NCBI RefSeq assembly: GCF_004210375.1
Contig: NC_134827.1
Span: 106,873,285-106,937,284, forward strand
From: Tachypleus tridentatus
Lineage: Eukaryota; Arthropoda; Merostomata; Xiphosura; Limulidae
Direction of reading: 5' to 3'
DNA: 64,000 bases
In this document: positions 25,441-42,528 of the stretch, piece after piece
Numbering within the stretch: the first letter of the stretch is position 1
Layout: every line of letters begins with the position of its first letter
Notes under the pieces: model-generated
Told to the model about the DNA's origin: nothing
What the model saw: only the letters and a program-made list of their open reading frames with translations
Database searches by the model: none
Translations under genes and position numbers: made by a program

Positions 25441-25722
25441 GAGTAAATTTGTTGGTAAATTACTTGTTTGTTTTGTTTCTGAAACTCTTGGAAAGATGCA
25501 CAGTTGTTCTTGGTGATAACCATCCGTAGTTCTGGATTGAGAGACTAAAGATAAGGCAGGTAACGCACCATCATATCATGAGTTAAAATTACCGAATAGT
25601 GATATTTGAATGACAGTTTAATAATACATCCACGGTCCTAAAATACGGGACGCGATTTTGTGGCAACAGGAAGCGAACCATGAACCCCAGTTTCACAGTC
25701 AGGCACACTAATTACTATGTCA

Positions 25723-25989
25723 GGCCCGGCATGGCCAGGTGGGTTAAGGCGTTCGACTCGTAATCTGAGGGTCGCGGGTTCAAATTCCCGTCGCACCAAA
25801 CATGCTCGCCCTTTCAGAAGGGGGGTTGGAGTGGTTGTAATGTCATGATCAATTCCACTATTCGTTGGTAAAAGAGTTGGCGGTGAGTGGTGATGATTAG
25901 TTGCCTTCCCTCTCGTGTTACATTGCTAAATTAGCAACGGCTAGCGCAAATAGCCTTCGTGTAGCTTTGCGCGAAATCCAAAAAAACAA
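25723..25989 (+). mobile_element. Full-length SINE with perfect TSD
   Basis: Complete main-family copy. It is flanked by an exact 13-bp direct repeat, AATTACTATGTCA (25710-25722 and 25990-26002), the target-site duplication expected of LINE-mobilised insertion. Confidence 0.93.
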
Positions 25990-26134
25990 AATTACTATGT
26001 CACACAATTTAGAGTAAGTCGGGATTTGTACAGGATGTTAATGGTATTATTCAGTGAAAGTTGTATAATCAAATATTTACGGTTAAACGGTTTGAAAAAC
26101 TACGTAAGTATCATGGTTTGAGTTTTATCTAAAC

Positions 26135-26402
26135 ATGGCCCAGCGTGTTAAGGCGTGCGACTCGTAATATGAGGGTCGCGGGTTCGCATCCCTGTCGCGC
26201 CAAACATGCTCGCCTTTCCAGGCGTGGGGGCGTTATAATGTTACGGTCAATCCCACTATTCGTTGGTAAAAGAGTAGCTTAACAGTTGACGGTGGGTGGT
26301 GGTGACCAGCTGCCTTTTCTCTAGTTTTGCACTGTAAGTTAGGCACGCCTAGTTCAAATAGCACTCGTGTTGCTTTGTGCGAAATTCAAAAACAAGCAAA
26401 AT
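26135..26402 (+). mobile_element. SINE, plus strand
   Basis: Main-family copy with a shortened start (box A abbreviated to CAGCGTGTTAAGGC), intact box B and core, and a tail ending in CAAAAACAAGCAAAA. Confidence 0.88.
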
Positions 26403-26960
26403 ATTAATAAAAAATCATGTATTTATTGTAGATTGAACCAGAACTGATTATAATTAACACACTGTAAAATACACGAAAAAAGGATAAAGAGAAGGAGACA
26501 GTGTCATCTATCGGAGCATATTTAAACTTACAATATGTGAATGATTGTTGTTTAATAAAGTATAACGAATAACCTTAAAAACAAAACTTATTACTTATTT
26601 GTAGTTATTTAGGCACAAAGATGCACAATGGAATATCGATGGTCTACCCATCAGGAATACTGAACCCCAGTTTCAAGCTGCTTTGTCCCTGGAGGGCTTA
26701 TAAAAGTAATATAATTAAATAATTTATATAATAGATGTTGCATCTCGCATACAGGTTTTAAAAATTAAAGTAATAATCACTTTTGCGCTTTTTTTAATAA
26801 TTAGTGAAAAACGAAGTATTTGTTTTGGCAACACACAAAATTAATCATTAATAAAAATTGTTGTTCTAGTTGGAAATTCATTCCTATAAATGATATTTCT
26901 AAATGCACGTGATTACGTAGTCACAAATATATATATTTTTTTAATTTGAATTCGTTTAAG
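26403..26960. other. Intergenic, nothing recognised
   Basis: Very AT-rich. A partial match to the Val-like SINE 3' module may lie at about 26605-26680 (GGCACAAAGATGCACAATGG). Confidence 0.35.
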
Positions 26961-27300
26961 TTTTGTTTGTTTCTTTTTAATTCTGTACAAAACTGTTCAA
27001 AGACTATTTGCGCTAGATGTCTCCACTTTTCAATGTGTGTGTGTGTGTGTTTTCTTATAGCAAATCCACATTGGGCTATTTGCTGAGACTACCGAGGAGA
27101 ATCGAACTCCTGATTTTAGCGTTGTAAATCCAAAAACTTACTGCTGTACCAGTTGGGGACCCTAACTTTTGAAGTGAGAGTCTAGAAGAAGGCAAATAAT
27201 CAACATCACCCGCCGCCAACTCTTAGGCCAACTTCTACCAATGTATAGTTGGGTTGACCATCACTTTATGCCCCCTGTAGCTCAATGACAAGTTTTAAGA
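26961..27300 (-). mobile_element. SINE interrupted by another SINE
   Basis: The tail part of a diverged main-family SINE (about 26961-27038) and its core part (about 27166-27300) are separated by a short SINE of the other family. A (GT)n run sits at the junction. Confidence 0.7.
27050..27165 (-). mobile_element. Short SINE inserted in a SINE
   Basis: Reverse copy of the same short family found beside the 53-bp satellite. It has the tail TTGCTATAAGAAAAC (on -), the module CCAATGTGG, box B (GAGTTCGATTCTCC) and a tRNA-like head. Confidence 0.75.
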
Positions 27301-27479
27301 CTAAAGGAGCTAAAATACAAAGATAGCTCTTTTTTTTTTGTGTGGTTAATAATAACAAACTAACAGCTCGTTAAATTAGCATATGTGTGACGACGAAGTT
27401 TGGATCATAGACTTCGAGGTTTTGAGTCCTTTGTCCTAAACACAAGGAAACTCAATCTGTTTTGGAGGGCATAGAAAAA

Positions 27480-27672
27480 TCCGGTTCAAATTCTTGAGCC
27501 ACCAAACATGTTTACTCTTTCAGCCGTGAAGACCTTATAAAATTATGGACAGTCCTACTATTCGTAGTTGGCGGTTGGTGGCGATGACTAGCTGCCTTCT
27601 CTCTTGCGTTTCACTGCTACATTAGAATCGCAGATATCCTTCATCCAGCTTGGCATGAAGTCCACAACAAAT
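27480..27672 (+). mobile_element. Diverged SINE
   Basis: The box-B-like GGTTCAAATTC, CCAAACATGTTTACTC junction, GATGACTAGCTGCC core and a degenerate tail mark an old main-family copy. The head is poorly preserved. Confidence 0.7.
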
Positions 27673-27907
27673 TAAACCATGTTCATAGATGTGTATAAAT
27701 CCTGAGAATGCAAAATAATTATAATTTTTCATGTTAAAATAATATAATTTTAATTATTAGAGTGTTTAATCACTACCGAAGAGATGAGAAACCATGAAGA
27801 ATCTTTCCCCAAATTATTTAGATTATTGTTAGTTTAAAAAACTTAGCGCGAATCTGCACAACGACCATAAGTACACAGACTTCCCTAATATTTATATAAT
27901 AAACAGA

Positions 27908-28183
27908 GTGTTTGTTTGTTTTGAACTTCGCGCAAAGCTACACCAGGGCTATCTGCACTAGCCGGCCCTAATTTAGCAGTGTAAGACTAGAGGGAAGGCA
28001 GCTGGTCATCACCAACCACCATCAACTCTTGGGCTACTCTTTTACCAGCGAATAATGGGATTGATCGAAACTTTATATCGCTCCCACGGCTGAAAGGGCG
28101 AGCATGTTTGATGTGACAGGGATTCGAACCCGCAACCCTCGAATTACCAGTCGAGTGCTTTAACCACCTGGCCATGCCGGGCC
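27908..28183 (-). mobile_element. Full-length SINE, minus strand
   Basis: All modules are present. The 62-codon ORF through the head and core is part of the element, not a gene. Confidence 0.88.
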
Positions 28184-29000
28184 AAAAAGTGGGAAGGTAA
28201 CTAGTCGACAGTATTGCCTGACTGAATAGTGAGGTTTAACTGTCACTGTAATAATAATTCATATTCTATGATTTTTGAAAGAAAAATATCACAAGTAAAT
28301 TATTACATAAAAATTGACACATTTGTCCCGAATATGTAGTAATATTTAGTTTAAAATCCCGAATATGTAGTAATATTTAGTTTAAAAACAAAGTTTTGTT
28401 GGAGGTGGATTTAAATATTTGACTTATAAATGCGTTTCAATATATTTAGTACAAACTTGAAATGAAATTCTTATTTTATCAACAGAAAATATAAAAACTC
28501 TCTAATTTAGTAAGACTTTCCACATCTTTTCAGTATGTTAATTTTTGTACAATGGTTTCGTAGCAGTTTTTTCTCTATTTCAATTTGGATGAGTATAGTA
28601 TAATTATACTATTATTAGTTAAACACTCTTTTAAATCTTGAAAATAATTACTTTTAAATTATGTTTTCATTTATTACGTAGATACAAGTATAAATAAATA
28701 AAATGACCTTTCTCGTATGTGTAGTTACATCATCATTTAGATATTATCGAATTAAAAAAGTAATTTTTCGCATTTTCTTTCATATTCTGCTCGTCATAGA
28801 GTGAGTAAATTTTTATGCTATAAAAAGTTTCAGATAAATACTTCCACACGCTATATTACATAAACTTGTTTTTTCACTTCCGTATCGTCGAATGTTCGAG
28901 TATGTGACGAAATAACAACACAGAAAATGACCAACATATTTGTGTTCAAAAGTGCATAATCATTTTCGAGAACGAGAGTAAAATTGTAAGCTTGAACCCA
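28184..29000. other. Intergenic upstream of SQSTM1
   Basis: AT-rich, with a short direct duplication (CCCGAATATGTAGTAATATT, two copies at about 28328 and 28358). No gene recognised. Confidence 0.4.
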
Positions 29001-29016
29001 GAGATTATAATAAATA

Positions 29017-29180
29017 AACCAATCAGATTGTAAGCAGATTGAGTGAGTCATCAAAATTTGTCAACTTAGTGACGTTTATTCATAACAACTGTTTGTGTTT
29101 TGTGAGTCAGGTGTGGTTTATGTTGGTTTCATCAGTTTTCTTTGTGGAAAGGTTAGTTATTGAAGAGTATATAAGCAAGT
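29017..29180 (+). promoter_or_regulatory. Candidate SQSTM1 promoter
   Basis: In order: a CCAAT box (29019-29023), two TGAGTCA heptamers (29044-29050 and 29103-29109) and a TATA-like TATATAAG (29168-29175). TGAGTCA is bound by AP-1 and is close to the core used by CNC-bZIP/Maf factors. In vertebrates p62 is induced by NRF2, so the context fits. The order and spacing are what a promoter would show, but the start site and first non-coding exon are inferred, about 1.6 kb upstream of the first coding exon. Confidence 0.5.
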
Positions 29181-30776
29181 AGTTTTGTTAAGTGATTATT
29201 TCTGTTATGTTATCTGTAGTGTAAAGTTGTCAGTAAACGAATAACGTAAGGAAACTGTTTAAACTTCGAGAACGGCCATATCTACACATTACTAAAAGTA
29301 AAACTTACCTGTCTGAAGTTAAACGACGTCACGTCATTTTAATTGTTATAATCTCGAGAAGTGTTCAAAGAGAAGAAAAGGTATATTTTTAATTTGAGAC
29401 TTGACAGAGAAAGCTAGAAATATTTGATTAATATATATATATAAGTAACTTGGTTAGAGCCTGTTAGTATTAATGTGTGTTAACTTGTTTATGTAACTTC
29501 TGAGACTACGTTTTTGTAACTGTTTATGGTGGTATTTTGATAGGCCTAATCAAACAACATCAGTCGAACAGTGAGTGAACTTTAATCATGTGATTCATTT
29601 CATTTAAAATGAAATGTACTGAACCCATAAATAGGCTTAGACGTAATTTTTAACATGAAGTTATAACTAATATATATTATAAAGAAGTTTGCAGAAATAA
29701 AACAAGTAATTTCGTTAAGTATCAAAGCATTTAAATTACTTGCCATATAAGGTTTAGTACAATCAATAGTAATTAATACATAATACTATTTTGTAGTGTT
29801 AGTTATAAATATATATCGTTTTTGTTGTTCATTTTATGTAAATAAATTTATTATTGTTATTATCATAATTGTTGCTGTCGTGTAATTGAACACTTGATTA
29901 TGAAGTATTAGTTGCACTTCGGAACATTTGTTTGTCTATTAGTTTTTGGTCTGATAAATTAAACTCTTGTAAGTAATAAGACCGATAGTGTGAGGATATG
30001 TGCCATATCTTTAACTTTACTGCTACAGATAGAGCTGCTGTCAGTTTTACTAGTATAGTTCATTTCTAAGTTTCGTTAAATTATATGTGTAATAACAGTA
30101 AAAATTTATTATTTAAATGACCTAAGTGGTAAATGCCAAGCTCATTGGGCCAGTAGTTTACTTGTATATTAAAAATGGTTTCTTCCAACTTGTTGCATTT
30201 TGTGTGAAATGTTAAGTAAATAAGTATTATAAGATTGTTTAATTTATTGAAACAAAACTGTTGGTCAGTGTTTCCTTAGTGATAAAGAATTTTCTTTACA
30301 TACCTGAACTGTATATATACATCTGCAAACATGTATAGTGGGAGTTGTCTTGTCAATATTATTTAATGTGAAGTGAATGTTATAGCTAAACGTTCAAGTG
30401 TTGAAAGTAGGACCACATAGTCTAATTGTTAATCTAGGTCTTATGTTACATCCTTGAAATAAGAAATTTTCTTTCAGATATCTTGTATGGAAAGTTTTGT
30501 TTTTAGATTTTAGTGATGGTTATAAAGATGTAAAGGAAAGACATCTACATACCAAGTTCAGAATATGTGTGACATAAATTTAACTTGACTTTGATTTGCT
30601 ATCATAGTGGCACGTTGTTGAACTAGGTGATACTGTCTTCTGTACATGTACTGGAATCTAAGTTATTGTTACTGTTGAACAGCCTGGCACTTTTAATTAA
30701 GCCCAAAAATAGTGTTGAAATAGGTTGTATCTTTGGTAGTTATTAAATGTAATGTTATTTGTTTTGTGTATTTCAG
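29176..30776 (+). other. Probable 5' UTR exon plus first intron
   Basis: No ORF of note. Candidate donors for a non-coding first exon are AAC-GTAAGG near 29246 and AAAAG-GTATAT near 29381. I cannot choose between them. A CRE-like GACGTCACGTCA lies at 29325-29336. Confidence 0.35.
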
Positions 30777-30791
30777 ATTAAAGAAGTGATA

Positions 30792-36321
<5,530 letters not shown>

Positions 36322-36918
36322 TGTTGAATACATATGCTAAATTGAAAGAATTTAATTAATTAGGGCTAATGTTGGTTTAATTTACTTATAAAAGACGTAT
36401 GCTTATAGTTTTAAAGACTTGTATCTTTCAATGTTAGTCTATTTTATGCGACAAGTATACTTTTGAATAATTTTTTTAAATTCAGGTATGTTTGTCAAAA
36501 TTATTAATGTATTGTTGTTGTTGGATTTAGGGCTTTAATGTTGACAAAGTGAGTCAAAAACTGAAACTATTTACAAGTGACTGCAGGATGGAAAAATAGC
36601 TGTTTTATCATCCAAAAGTTCTTGAAAGTACACTAATGTTTACTGAATTATTGTTAAAACTTGCTTCATATGCTGATTCTGAAATTATATATTTTAACTT
36701 GCTTGACTGAATTCTTGTATCCTTATTATTTGTTTATTTCACAGAATATATTAAGATGTAAGTAATCTACTCTTTTGCTTTTAATTAGATTTTTTAAACA
36801 TTCAAACTCTCTTAATTTTCATGTTAGAAGCACCAACATTATTCGCAATTTATATTTTTACACTAGTTTTTTCAGGTTGGTTTAAATATTGTTTTGGTGT
36901 ATAGAATTTATTGGAGCA

Positions 36919-36962
36919 AATAAATCTGTTTTAGCACTGCAATCATTGTGTGTGTGTGTGTT
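36919..36962 (+). terminator. SQSTM1 poly(A) signal and GT-rich element
   Basis: AATAAA (36919-36924) is followed after about 25 bp by a (TG)n run, the usual arrangement of a cleavage and polyadenylation site. It implies a 3' UTR of about 620 bases. Confidence 0.7.
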
Positions 36963-37047
36963 TTATATTTGTTTTATTTTAATATTACACTGATTTAGTT
37001 ACTGCATCACACAACTTTAATAATGGTTTCAACATTTCTATTGAAAC

Positions 37048-37155
37048 AACTCCATTGGTGTGATAGTGGTAAGTCTGTGGACCTAAAACGATAAAACCCA
37101 ATGTTCGATTTTCCCACAGTGGACACAGCAGATAGATCAATGTGACTGCTCTAAA
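37048..37155 (+). mobile_element. Short SINE relic
   Basis: TGGTGTGATAGTGGTAAGTC, a box-B-like TGTTCGATTTTCC and CAGTGGACACAGCAGATAG resemble the head and module of the short SINE families. It is diverged. Confidence 0.5.
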
Positions 37156-37417
37156 AACAACCAGTTAACTTTTAGTAATGAGAAAACATTTATCCAAACA
37201 ACAAAACTAAATAAAAGCACAATTTTACAAGTTTTAAATTTTACCAGTAAATCATAAGTAAATTTTTTAAAAAATAAATTGTAAAAATTGAACATCTAAA
37301 CAAGCTTGTCAATTGAGTATTCCTTAGTCTCCTGGAATAAAGACCTCGTCAGATAAGTGTGAAGTCTGGTATATGTCAGCGTTTTGGTATTTGTGTGCGA
37401 CCTGGAAGGGTCAGGCT

Positions 37418-37664
37418 CAATTCAGAGCTACACGAGGGCCATCTGCGGAAGCGGTCCCTAATTTAGCAGTGTAAAACTAAAGGGAAGGCAGCTAGTCATC
37501 ACCACCAACTCTTGGGCTACTCTTTTACCAACGAATAGTGAGACTGACCGTCACATGATAATGCCCCCACGGCTGAAAGGGCGAGCATGTTTGAGAGGGG
37601 GATTCGAACCCACGACCATCCGATTACGAGTTCAACGCCTTAACCCACCTGGTAACTCTAGCAT
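37418..37664 (-). mobile_element. SINE, minus strand
   Basis: Main-family copy lacking the very end of the tail and about 10 bp of the core. Box B and the head are intact. Confidence 0.85.
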
Positions 37665-37667
37665 ATA

Positions 37668-37893
37668 TGATCCTGTAGTTAGGGCACTCGACTCACAATC
37701 TTAAAATTTCAAATTCGAGTTTGTCGCTGAACATGATTTCCATTTCAGCAATAGGGGCGGTGTAAGTAACGGTCAATCCCACTTTTATCTATAGAAAAGT
37801 GCCCCGAGTGTTGGCGGTGGATATTGTTAACCAACTGCAACATCTAATTAGCTCTGATAGCTTACGAGTATATTTGTGCAAAAACAAACAAAA
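37668..37893 (+). mobile_element. Diverged SINE, head-to-head with its neighbour
   Basis: An old plus-strand copy (CGGTCAATCCCAC, GTTGGCGGTGGA and an A-rich tail visible). Its head lies only a few bases from the head of the preceding minus-strand copy. Confidence 0.75.
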
Positions 37894-38679
37894 CGGGTGA
37901 ATGACTAGGGATAGAAATCCACAAAACTGGAAGAACTCTGTAGGAAGTGGTGATTGGTTGGTTGGTGTTTTATGGTGCAAAGCATCTGGGCTATCTGCGC
38001 GAGGAGGTGGCGAACTCGATTGATAAGTATTAATATTTATTCTTTGGTATCTTGTTAAGTGATACTGTTGTACAATACAGAAAAATAAATTAATATCGTC
38101 AATACCATGTAAATATAAGAAGTAAAACAACATGCATACGAGAAAAGGTATATAATTTTACAAATATACAGGGAATATTTGCAAATAATGTACAACAGAT
38201 GGAGCCACTTCACTTAGTTTGTCATTTCATCCCTGGTAAAACTTTAAACGTTAGCTATTATTTAATTACCTTAAACTATCGGTTATAAAATGAGAGTGAA
38301 TATTATATGTGGTTAAAAAACAACAACAACAAAAATTTTAACGTCTATTAGAACTGTACACACGAATAAAAATAGCACAACATCTGAGTGCACTATTGGT
38401 TTTAACTTTTGTTGTAATTGACACTGATCGGATATTTTGTCATGCATCTTAATGACGTAATAGAAAGTTTCGTGGTAGTTTTGGTAACATTGTAACACTA
38501 GTTAATATAAAGTTTTGTATGAGGTTTTAAGTTGAAAACAATATTTGATTCATCATATCGAAGCCACTGAACAACTGCAAAGTTACAAGAGTCAAGAGAG
38601 CCTAGAGGGCGTGGCAACTTTAAATATAACTAAATAACATTTTTAATAAACCAATATATCTTTTCCTTTATTTATGTGG
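37894..38679. other. Intergenic, nothing recognised
   Basis: No SINE core or domain seen. A minus-strand 114-codon ORF (37789-38133) overlaps the preceding SINE and has no recognisable domain. Confidence 0.35.
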
Positions 38680-38962
38680 TGTCGGGCGTGGTCTAGTGAT
38701 TAGCATACCGTACTGTGATCCAAGGGCTCATGGTTCGAATCCCGTTGACCTAGAAGTGGGCTCTGCGCTTTGGAATAATGAATGTGTTTGAAAGAGTGGC
38801 GGTCAAATATCGTTATTCGATTAGAGAAGATGAACAATTGGCGGTGGGTGCTGTTGACTAGCTAGGTGTCTTTCTTCTGGTATGTAAGTTCCAAATTAGG
38901 GACGGTTAGCGGAGATAGCGCTTTTCAGCTTTGCGTGAATGTTCGGAACATACAAGTATGAC
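38680..38962 (+). mobile_element. SINE with a different (His-like) tRNA head
   Basis: The head reads GTCGGGCGTGGTCTAGTGAT and has an anticodon loop CTGTGAT (GTG, His-like) with box B GGTTCGAATCC. The downstream core (GGCGGTGGGTG, TTAGGGACGGTTAGCG) is that of the main family. It looks like a chimeric family that shares the core but not the promoter head. Confidence 0.7.
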
Positions 38963-39199
38963 TAGCAAATCGAATTTGCTAAAACCTTGCACCAAAAAAT
39001 ATAAAATACTTTTCTCTTTGCAGAATAAATAACAGACTGTATTTATAATTAGTATTTATTGAGCATATATATATATATACGCTAAATTAAATTCTATGGC
39101 AACGGGCGTCGTATTTTATTTCTGAGCCTCAATTGTAACAGAAAATCAGCTTTGTTTTGGTTTAGATTACAGTTTCAGTTCTGTTGCTTACATTTGTTA

Positions 39200-39468
39200 C
39201 ATGACCAGGTGGTTAAGGCACTCGACTGGTAATCTGAAGGTCGCGGGTTCGAATCCCCGTCACATCAAACATGTTCGCCCTTTCAGGCGTGGGGGCGTTA
39301 TCATGTGACGGTCAATCCCGCTATTCGTTGGTAAAAGAGAAGCCCAAGAGTTGGCGGTGGGTGGTGATGACCAGCTGCCTTCCTTCTTGTCTCACACTGC
39401 TAAATTAGGGACGGTTAGCGCAAATAGCTCTCCTGTGGCTGTACGCGAAATCCAAATAAACCACACTA
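39200..39468 (+). mobile_element. Full-length SINE, plus strand
   Basis: All modules are present, with box B GGGTTCGAATCCCC perfect. The overlapping 103-codon ORF is not a gene. Confidence 0.9.
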
Positions 39469-39509
39469 CTTGTTGCATGTCAGAAATAACGACTACTATT
39501 CTTTTATTT

Positions 39510-39601
39510 GGCTTCTTGTGCTCTGCCCACCACGAATATCGAAACCTGGTTTTTAGCGGTGTGAGTTTGCAGGCTTACTGTTATGCCACTGGGGGGGGGG
39601 G
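39510..39601 (-). mobile_element. Val-like SINE fragment with poly(G) edge
   Basis: Reverse copy of the Val-like family head and GTGCTCTGCCCACCACG module (as read on +). On + it ends in a run of about ten G. Confidence 0.7.
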
Positions 39602-40236
39602 TGATATTCTTTCGAACGACATTTTGGAATCTTTTCTCTGTGCGTCAGACAGCGTTTCATAACTCTTTAGGACGTTTGAACAAGACTTCTTTCACCTACG
39701 AGAAGTAAATGAAAAATGGATTTTAGGTCTTGATATCCTTCATAAAGTAGAAAACGTACGACAGTCTTGGAATGAAAAAGGAAGGGAGGGTTGTTTAACA
39801 AAGCCTTAAGTAGAAATAACACTCTAGAAACTCGAAACCACATACGAACAATGGCTTCTTAATGTGTACTCTTAAAGAAGTAGATTTAATTTTTACCGTG
39901 CGAGTTTTTTAGGCAAATTATTGAATAAATCGACACGTGTTACTCGATTTTTTTCTAATATACCTTTTCTAAAAATCCCTAAAGAGGTCAGAACAAGAGT
40001 TCTACTCTGAAAATAATTTTTTTTTTCATTATCACTGCCCAATGGATACTTTTAAAAAATGACTGTACCATTGTTCAGCACTTGTTCTCCATACGAAATA
40101 AATGATTATTGAAAATTATCTTGAAATATTCCTATGGTAAAATACAATAACTAGCCCTTCTAGAATAGTAGAAACGAAGAATGTCTCGTGATGAGATAAT
40201 GTCATTAAAATAAAAAAAAAGGCAATCCATTCTCTT
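39602..40236. other. Intergenic, nothing recognised
   Basis: AT-rich, no gene or repeat recognised. Confidence 0.35.
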
Positions 40237-40490
40237 AGGCCTGGCATGGCCAAGCGCGTAAGGCGTGCGACTCGTAATCCGAGGGTCGCGCTAAACATGC
40301 TCGCCCTCCCAGCCGTGGGGGTGTATAATGTTACGGTCAATCCCACTATTCGTTGGTAAAAGAGAAGCCCAAGAGTTGGCGGTGGGTGGTGATGACTAGC
40401 TGCCTTCCCTCTAGTCTTACACTACTAAATTAGGGACGGTTAGCACAGATAGCCCTCGAGTATCTTTGTGCGAAATTCCAAAACAAACAA
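40237..40490 (+). mobile_element. SINE with box B deleted
   Basis: Main-family copy in which the head runs from GAGGGTCGCG straight into CTAAACATGC, removing the box B region. The core and tail are intact. It should be transcriptionally dead. Confidence 0.88.
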
Positions 40491-41469
40491 ACAAGATGTG
40501 GTTGTTCCTCCTTTGAAATTATCTTGAGAAACTCCAAAGAAAATTCTGCAATAGACATCTAGTCACCTTTCAAAAATGTTGTGGGTTAAGAAAGAGTTGA
40601 ATTGCTAAAGGGTAGACGCTTTTGAATCTGCGCAGTCAACTTTATCAGAAACTGAAGAAGAGATTCAAACATACATTCAGTGTCCCAACTGTCCCTCTGA
40701 CAAGTAAATACTTTAAAGGAACTCGGAAAATCTAACTACTTTATACTTACGGCAAATTTCAATGAATTATTCCAAATGAGGGTAAACATTCCAGAATTAT
40801 GTTAAAACATCATTAATGTTAAAAATCATGCCAAATGGAAAAATTATCTTGAAATTGCACTAAAAGCACAACATTATGCTAGATCTGGTAATACCAATCT
40901 AATTACAATTTCGGACTCAGGATGTTGAACGCTTTTGATTGAGGTATAAGACCATGCCCAAGGACTCATCGGTTAATTTATTCCAATCCTGTCTAAACAG
41001 AATTTCAATTTGAAGGATGGCTGGTAAATATCCTGATGAGTAATGAAATCTAGCTGGGTTTAAGGGTACACGCGCGCCCCAAACTTGGTATTGTTGGCAC
41101 AATAAAATATAGTTAATTAAAAGGAGAAAGAAACAGGTCTCCTAAGTTATTAATTCTAATCATATCCAAAATAATTTTTAGGGTTAAGGCTAATATGTCT
41201 TTTTTAAGTTTTTGGATTATTAATTTTTCATCATTTAATGTAACCTTAATTTTTCATCATTTAATGTAATGTTAATTTAATTACACGTGTGAATGTTGTT
41301 TTTGTTCAAACAGAAGCAAATATTTTGTGTTTGTTCAAAACGACAAGCCACCAGAAGTTCATAAACGGGAATGTAGACATGTTCACTAAGTCTCGTCAAA
41401 CTTCGAGTATTTTTGACTGCATTATAGAGCATAAATAGTTTGAAAAATTGGTCCTATGCTAAGAGAAGG
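40491..41469. other. Intergenic, nothing recognised
   Basis: No gene. There is a short direct repeat, ATTTTTCATCATTTAATGTA, in two copies at about 41224-41270. Confidence 0.4.
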
Positions 41470-41752
41470 GTTTGTTTGTTTGTTTGTTTGTTTTCGAATT
41501 TCGCACAAAGCTACTCGAGGGCTATCTGTGCTAACCGTCCCTAATTTAGTAGTGTAAGACTAGAGGGAAGGCAGCTAGTCTTCACCACCCACCGCCAACT
41601 CTTTGACTACTCTTTTACCAATGAATAGTGGGATTGACCGTAAAATTATAACTACCCCATGGGTGAAAGGGCAACCATGTTTGGTGGTACCGGGATTGGA
41701 ACCCGCAGATTAGGAGTCGCACGCCTTAACACGCTTGGTCATGCCAGGCCTA
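41470..41752 (-). mobile_element. Full-length SINE, minus strand
   Basis: The (GTTT)n tail on +, the core and the head are present. Box B is partly changed (GGGATTGGAACCC on +). Confidence 0.88.
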
Positions 41753-42257
41753 ACCACATCTTGACAGTGGATGATATTCATTGTTACTGTGTGATGATGT
41801 TAGTAAATTTATTTCTCAAGATATCAAAACTAAATCATTTTGATATCAAGTTCATGAGTGTAAAAAGTATCCCACTATCTTCATATTAATTAGGGCCTTG
41901 CTCGGTGCAAGTGGCTACTGCGAGCGCATATTTTTCTGGGTAAACTTTTAAAAAAATCTGGGAAGCGCAACAAAGTGATTGATCAGTTTGACCCCTTCTC
42001 CACTCAAACTGAGAAGAAAGTGTGTAAAGTTTAATTGATATACTGTAATTTTGAAACCAATAACAGACATACACCAATGAGAGTTTGTATATTGAATCAC
42101 ATTATGATTTAACTATAGTTGATTATTTTAAATGGCATATCACTCAAAGTTTTACTTTAATCCTGGTAGTATTTGGGGATATTAAATGTTTTACGTTTTT
42201 TGTTCACTTGTGATACAAAGTGTTGGAAGTTGGTTTATGTTTTATGTTCTTCTCTTA
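41753..42257. other. Intergenic, nothing recognised
   Basis: No recognisable gene, SINE or tandem repeat. Confidence 0.35.
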
Positions 42258-42528
42258 GGCCCGATCTGGCCATGTGGTTAAGACACTCCACTCCTAATCT
42301 GAAAGTCGTGGGATCGAATCCCCGTCACACTAAACATGCTCGCCCTTTCAGTCGTGGGGGCGTTTAAATGTGACAGTCAATCCCACTATTCGTTGGTAAA
42401 AGAGCAGCCCAAGAGTTGGCGGTGGGTGATGATGACTAGCTGCCTTCCATCTAGTCTTATATTGCTAAATTAGGGACGGCTCGTGCAGATAGCACTGGTG
42501 TAGCTTTGCGCGAAATTCAAACTAAGCA
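42258..42528 (+). mobile_element. Full-length SINE, plus strand
   Basis: Head (GGCCCGATCTGGCCATGTGG), box B (GGGATCGAATCCCC), core and tail are all recognisable. Confidence 0.9.

Noticed and set aside
27987-28175. 62-codon ORF with protein-like ending
   Set aside because: It lies wholly in a SINE; related short ORFs occur in other SINE copies at the same place.
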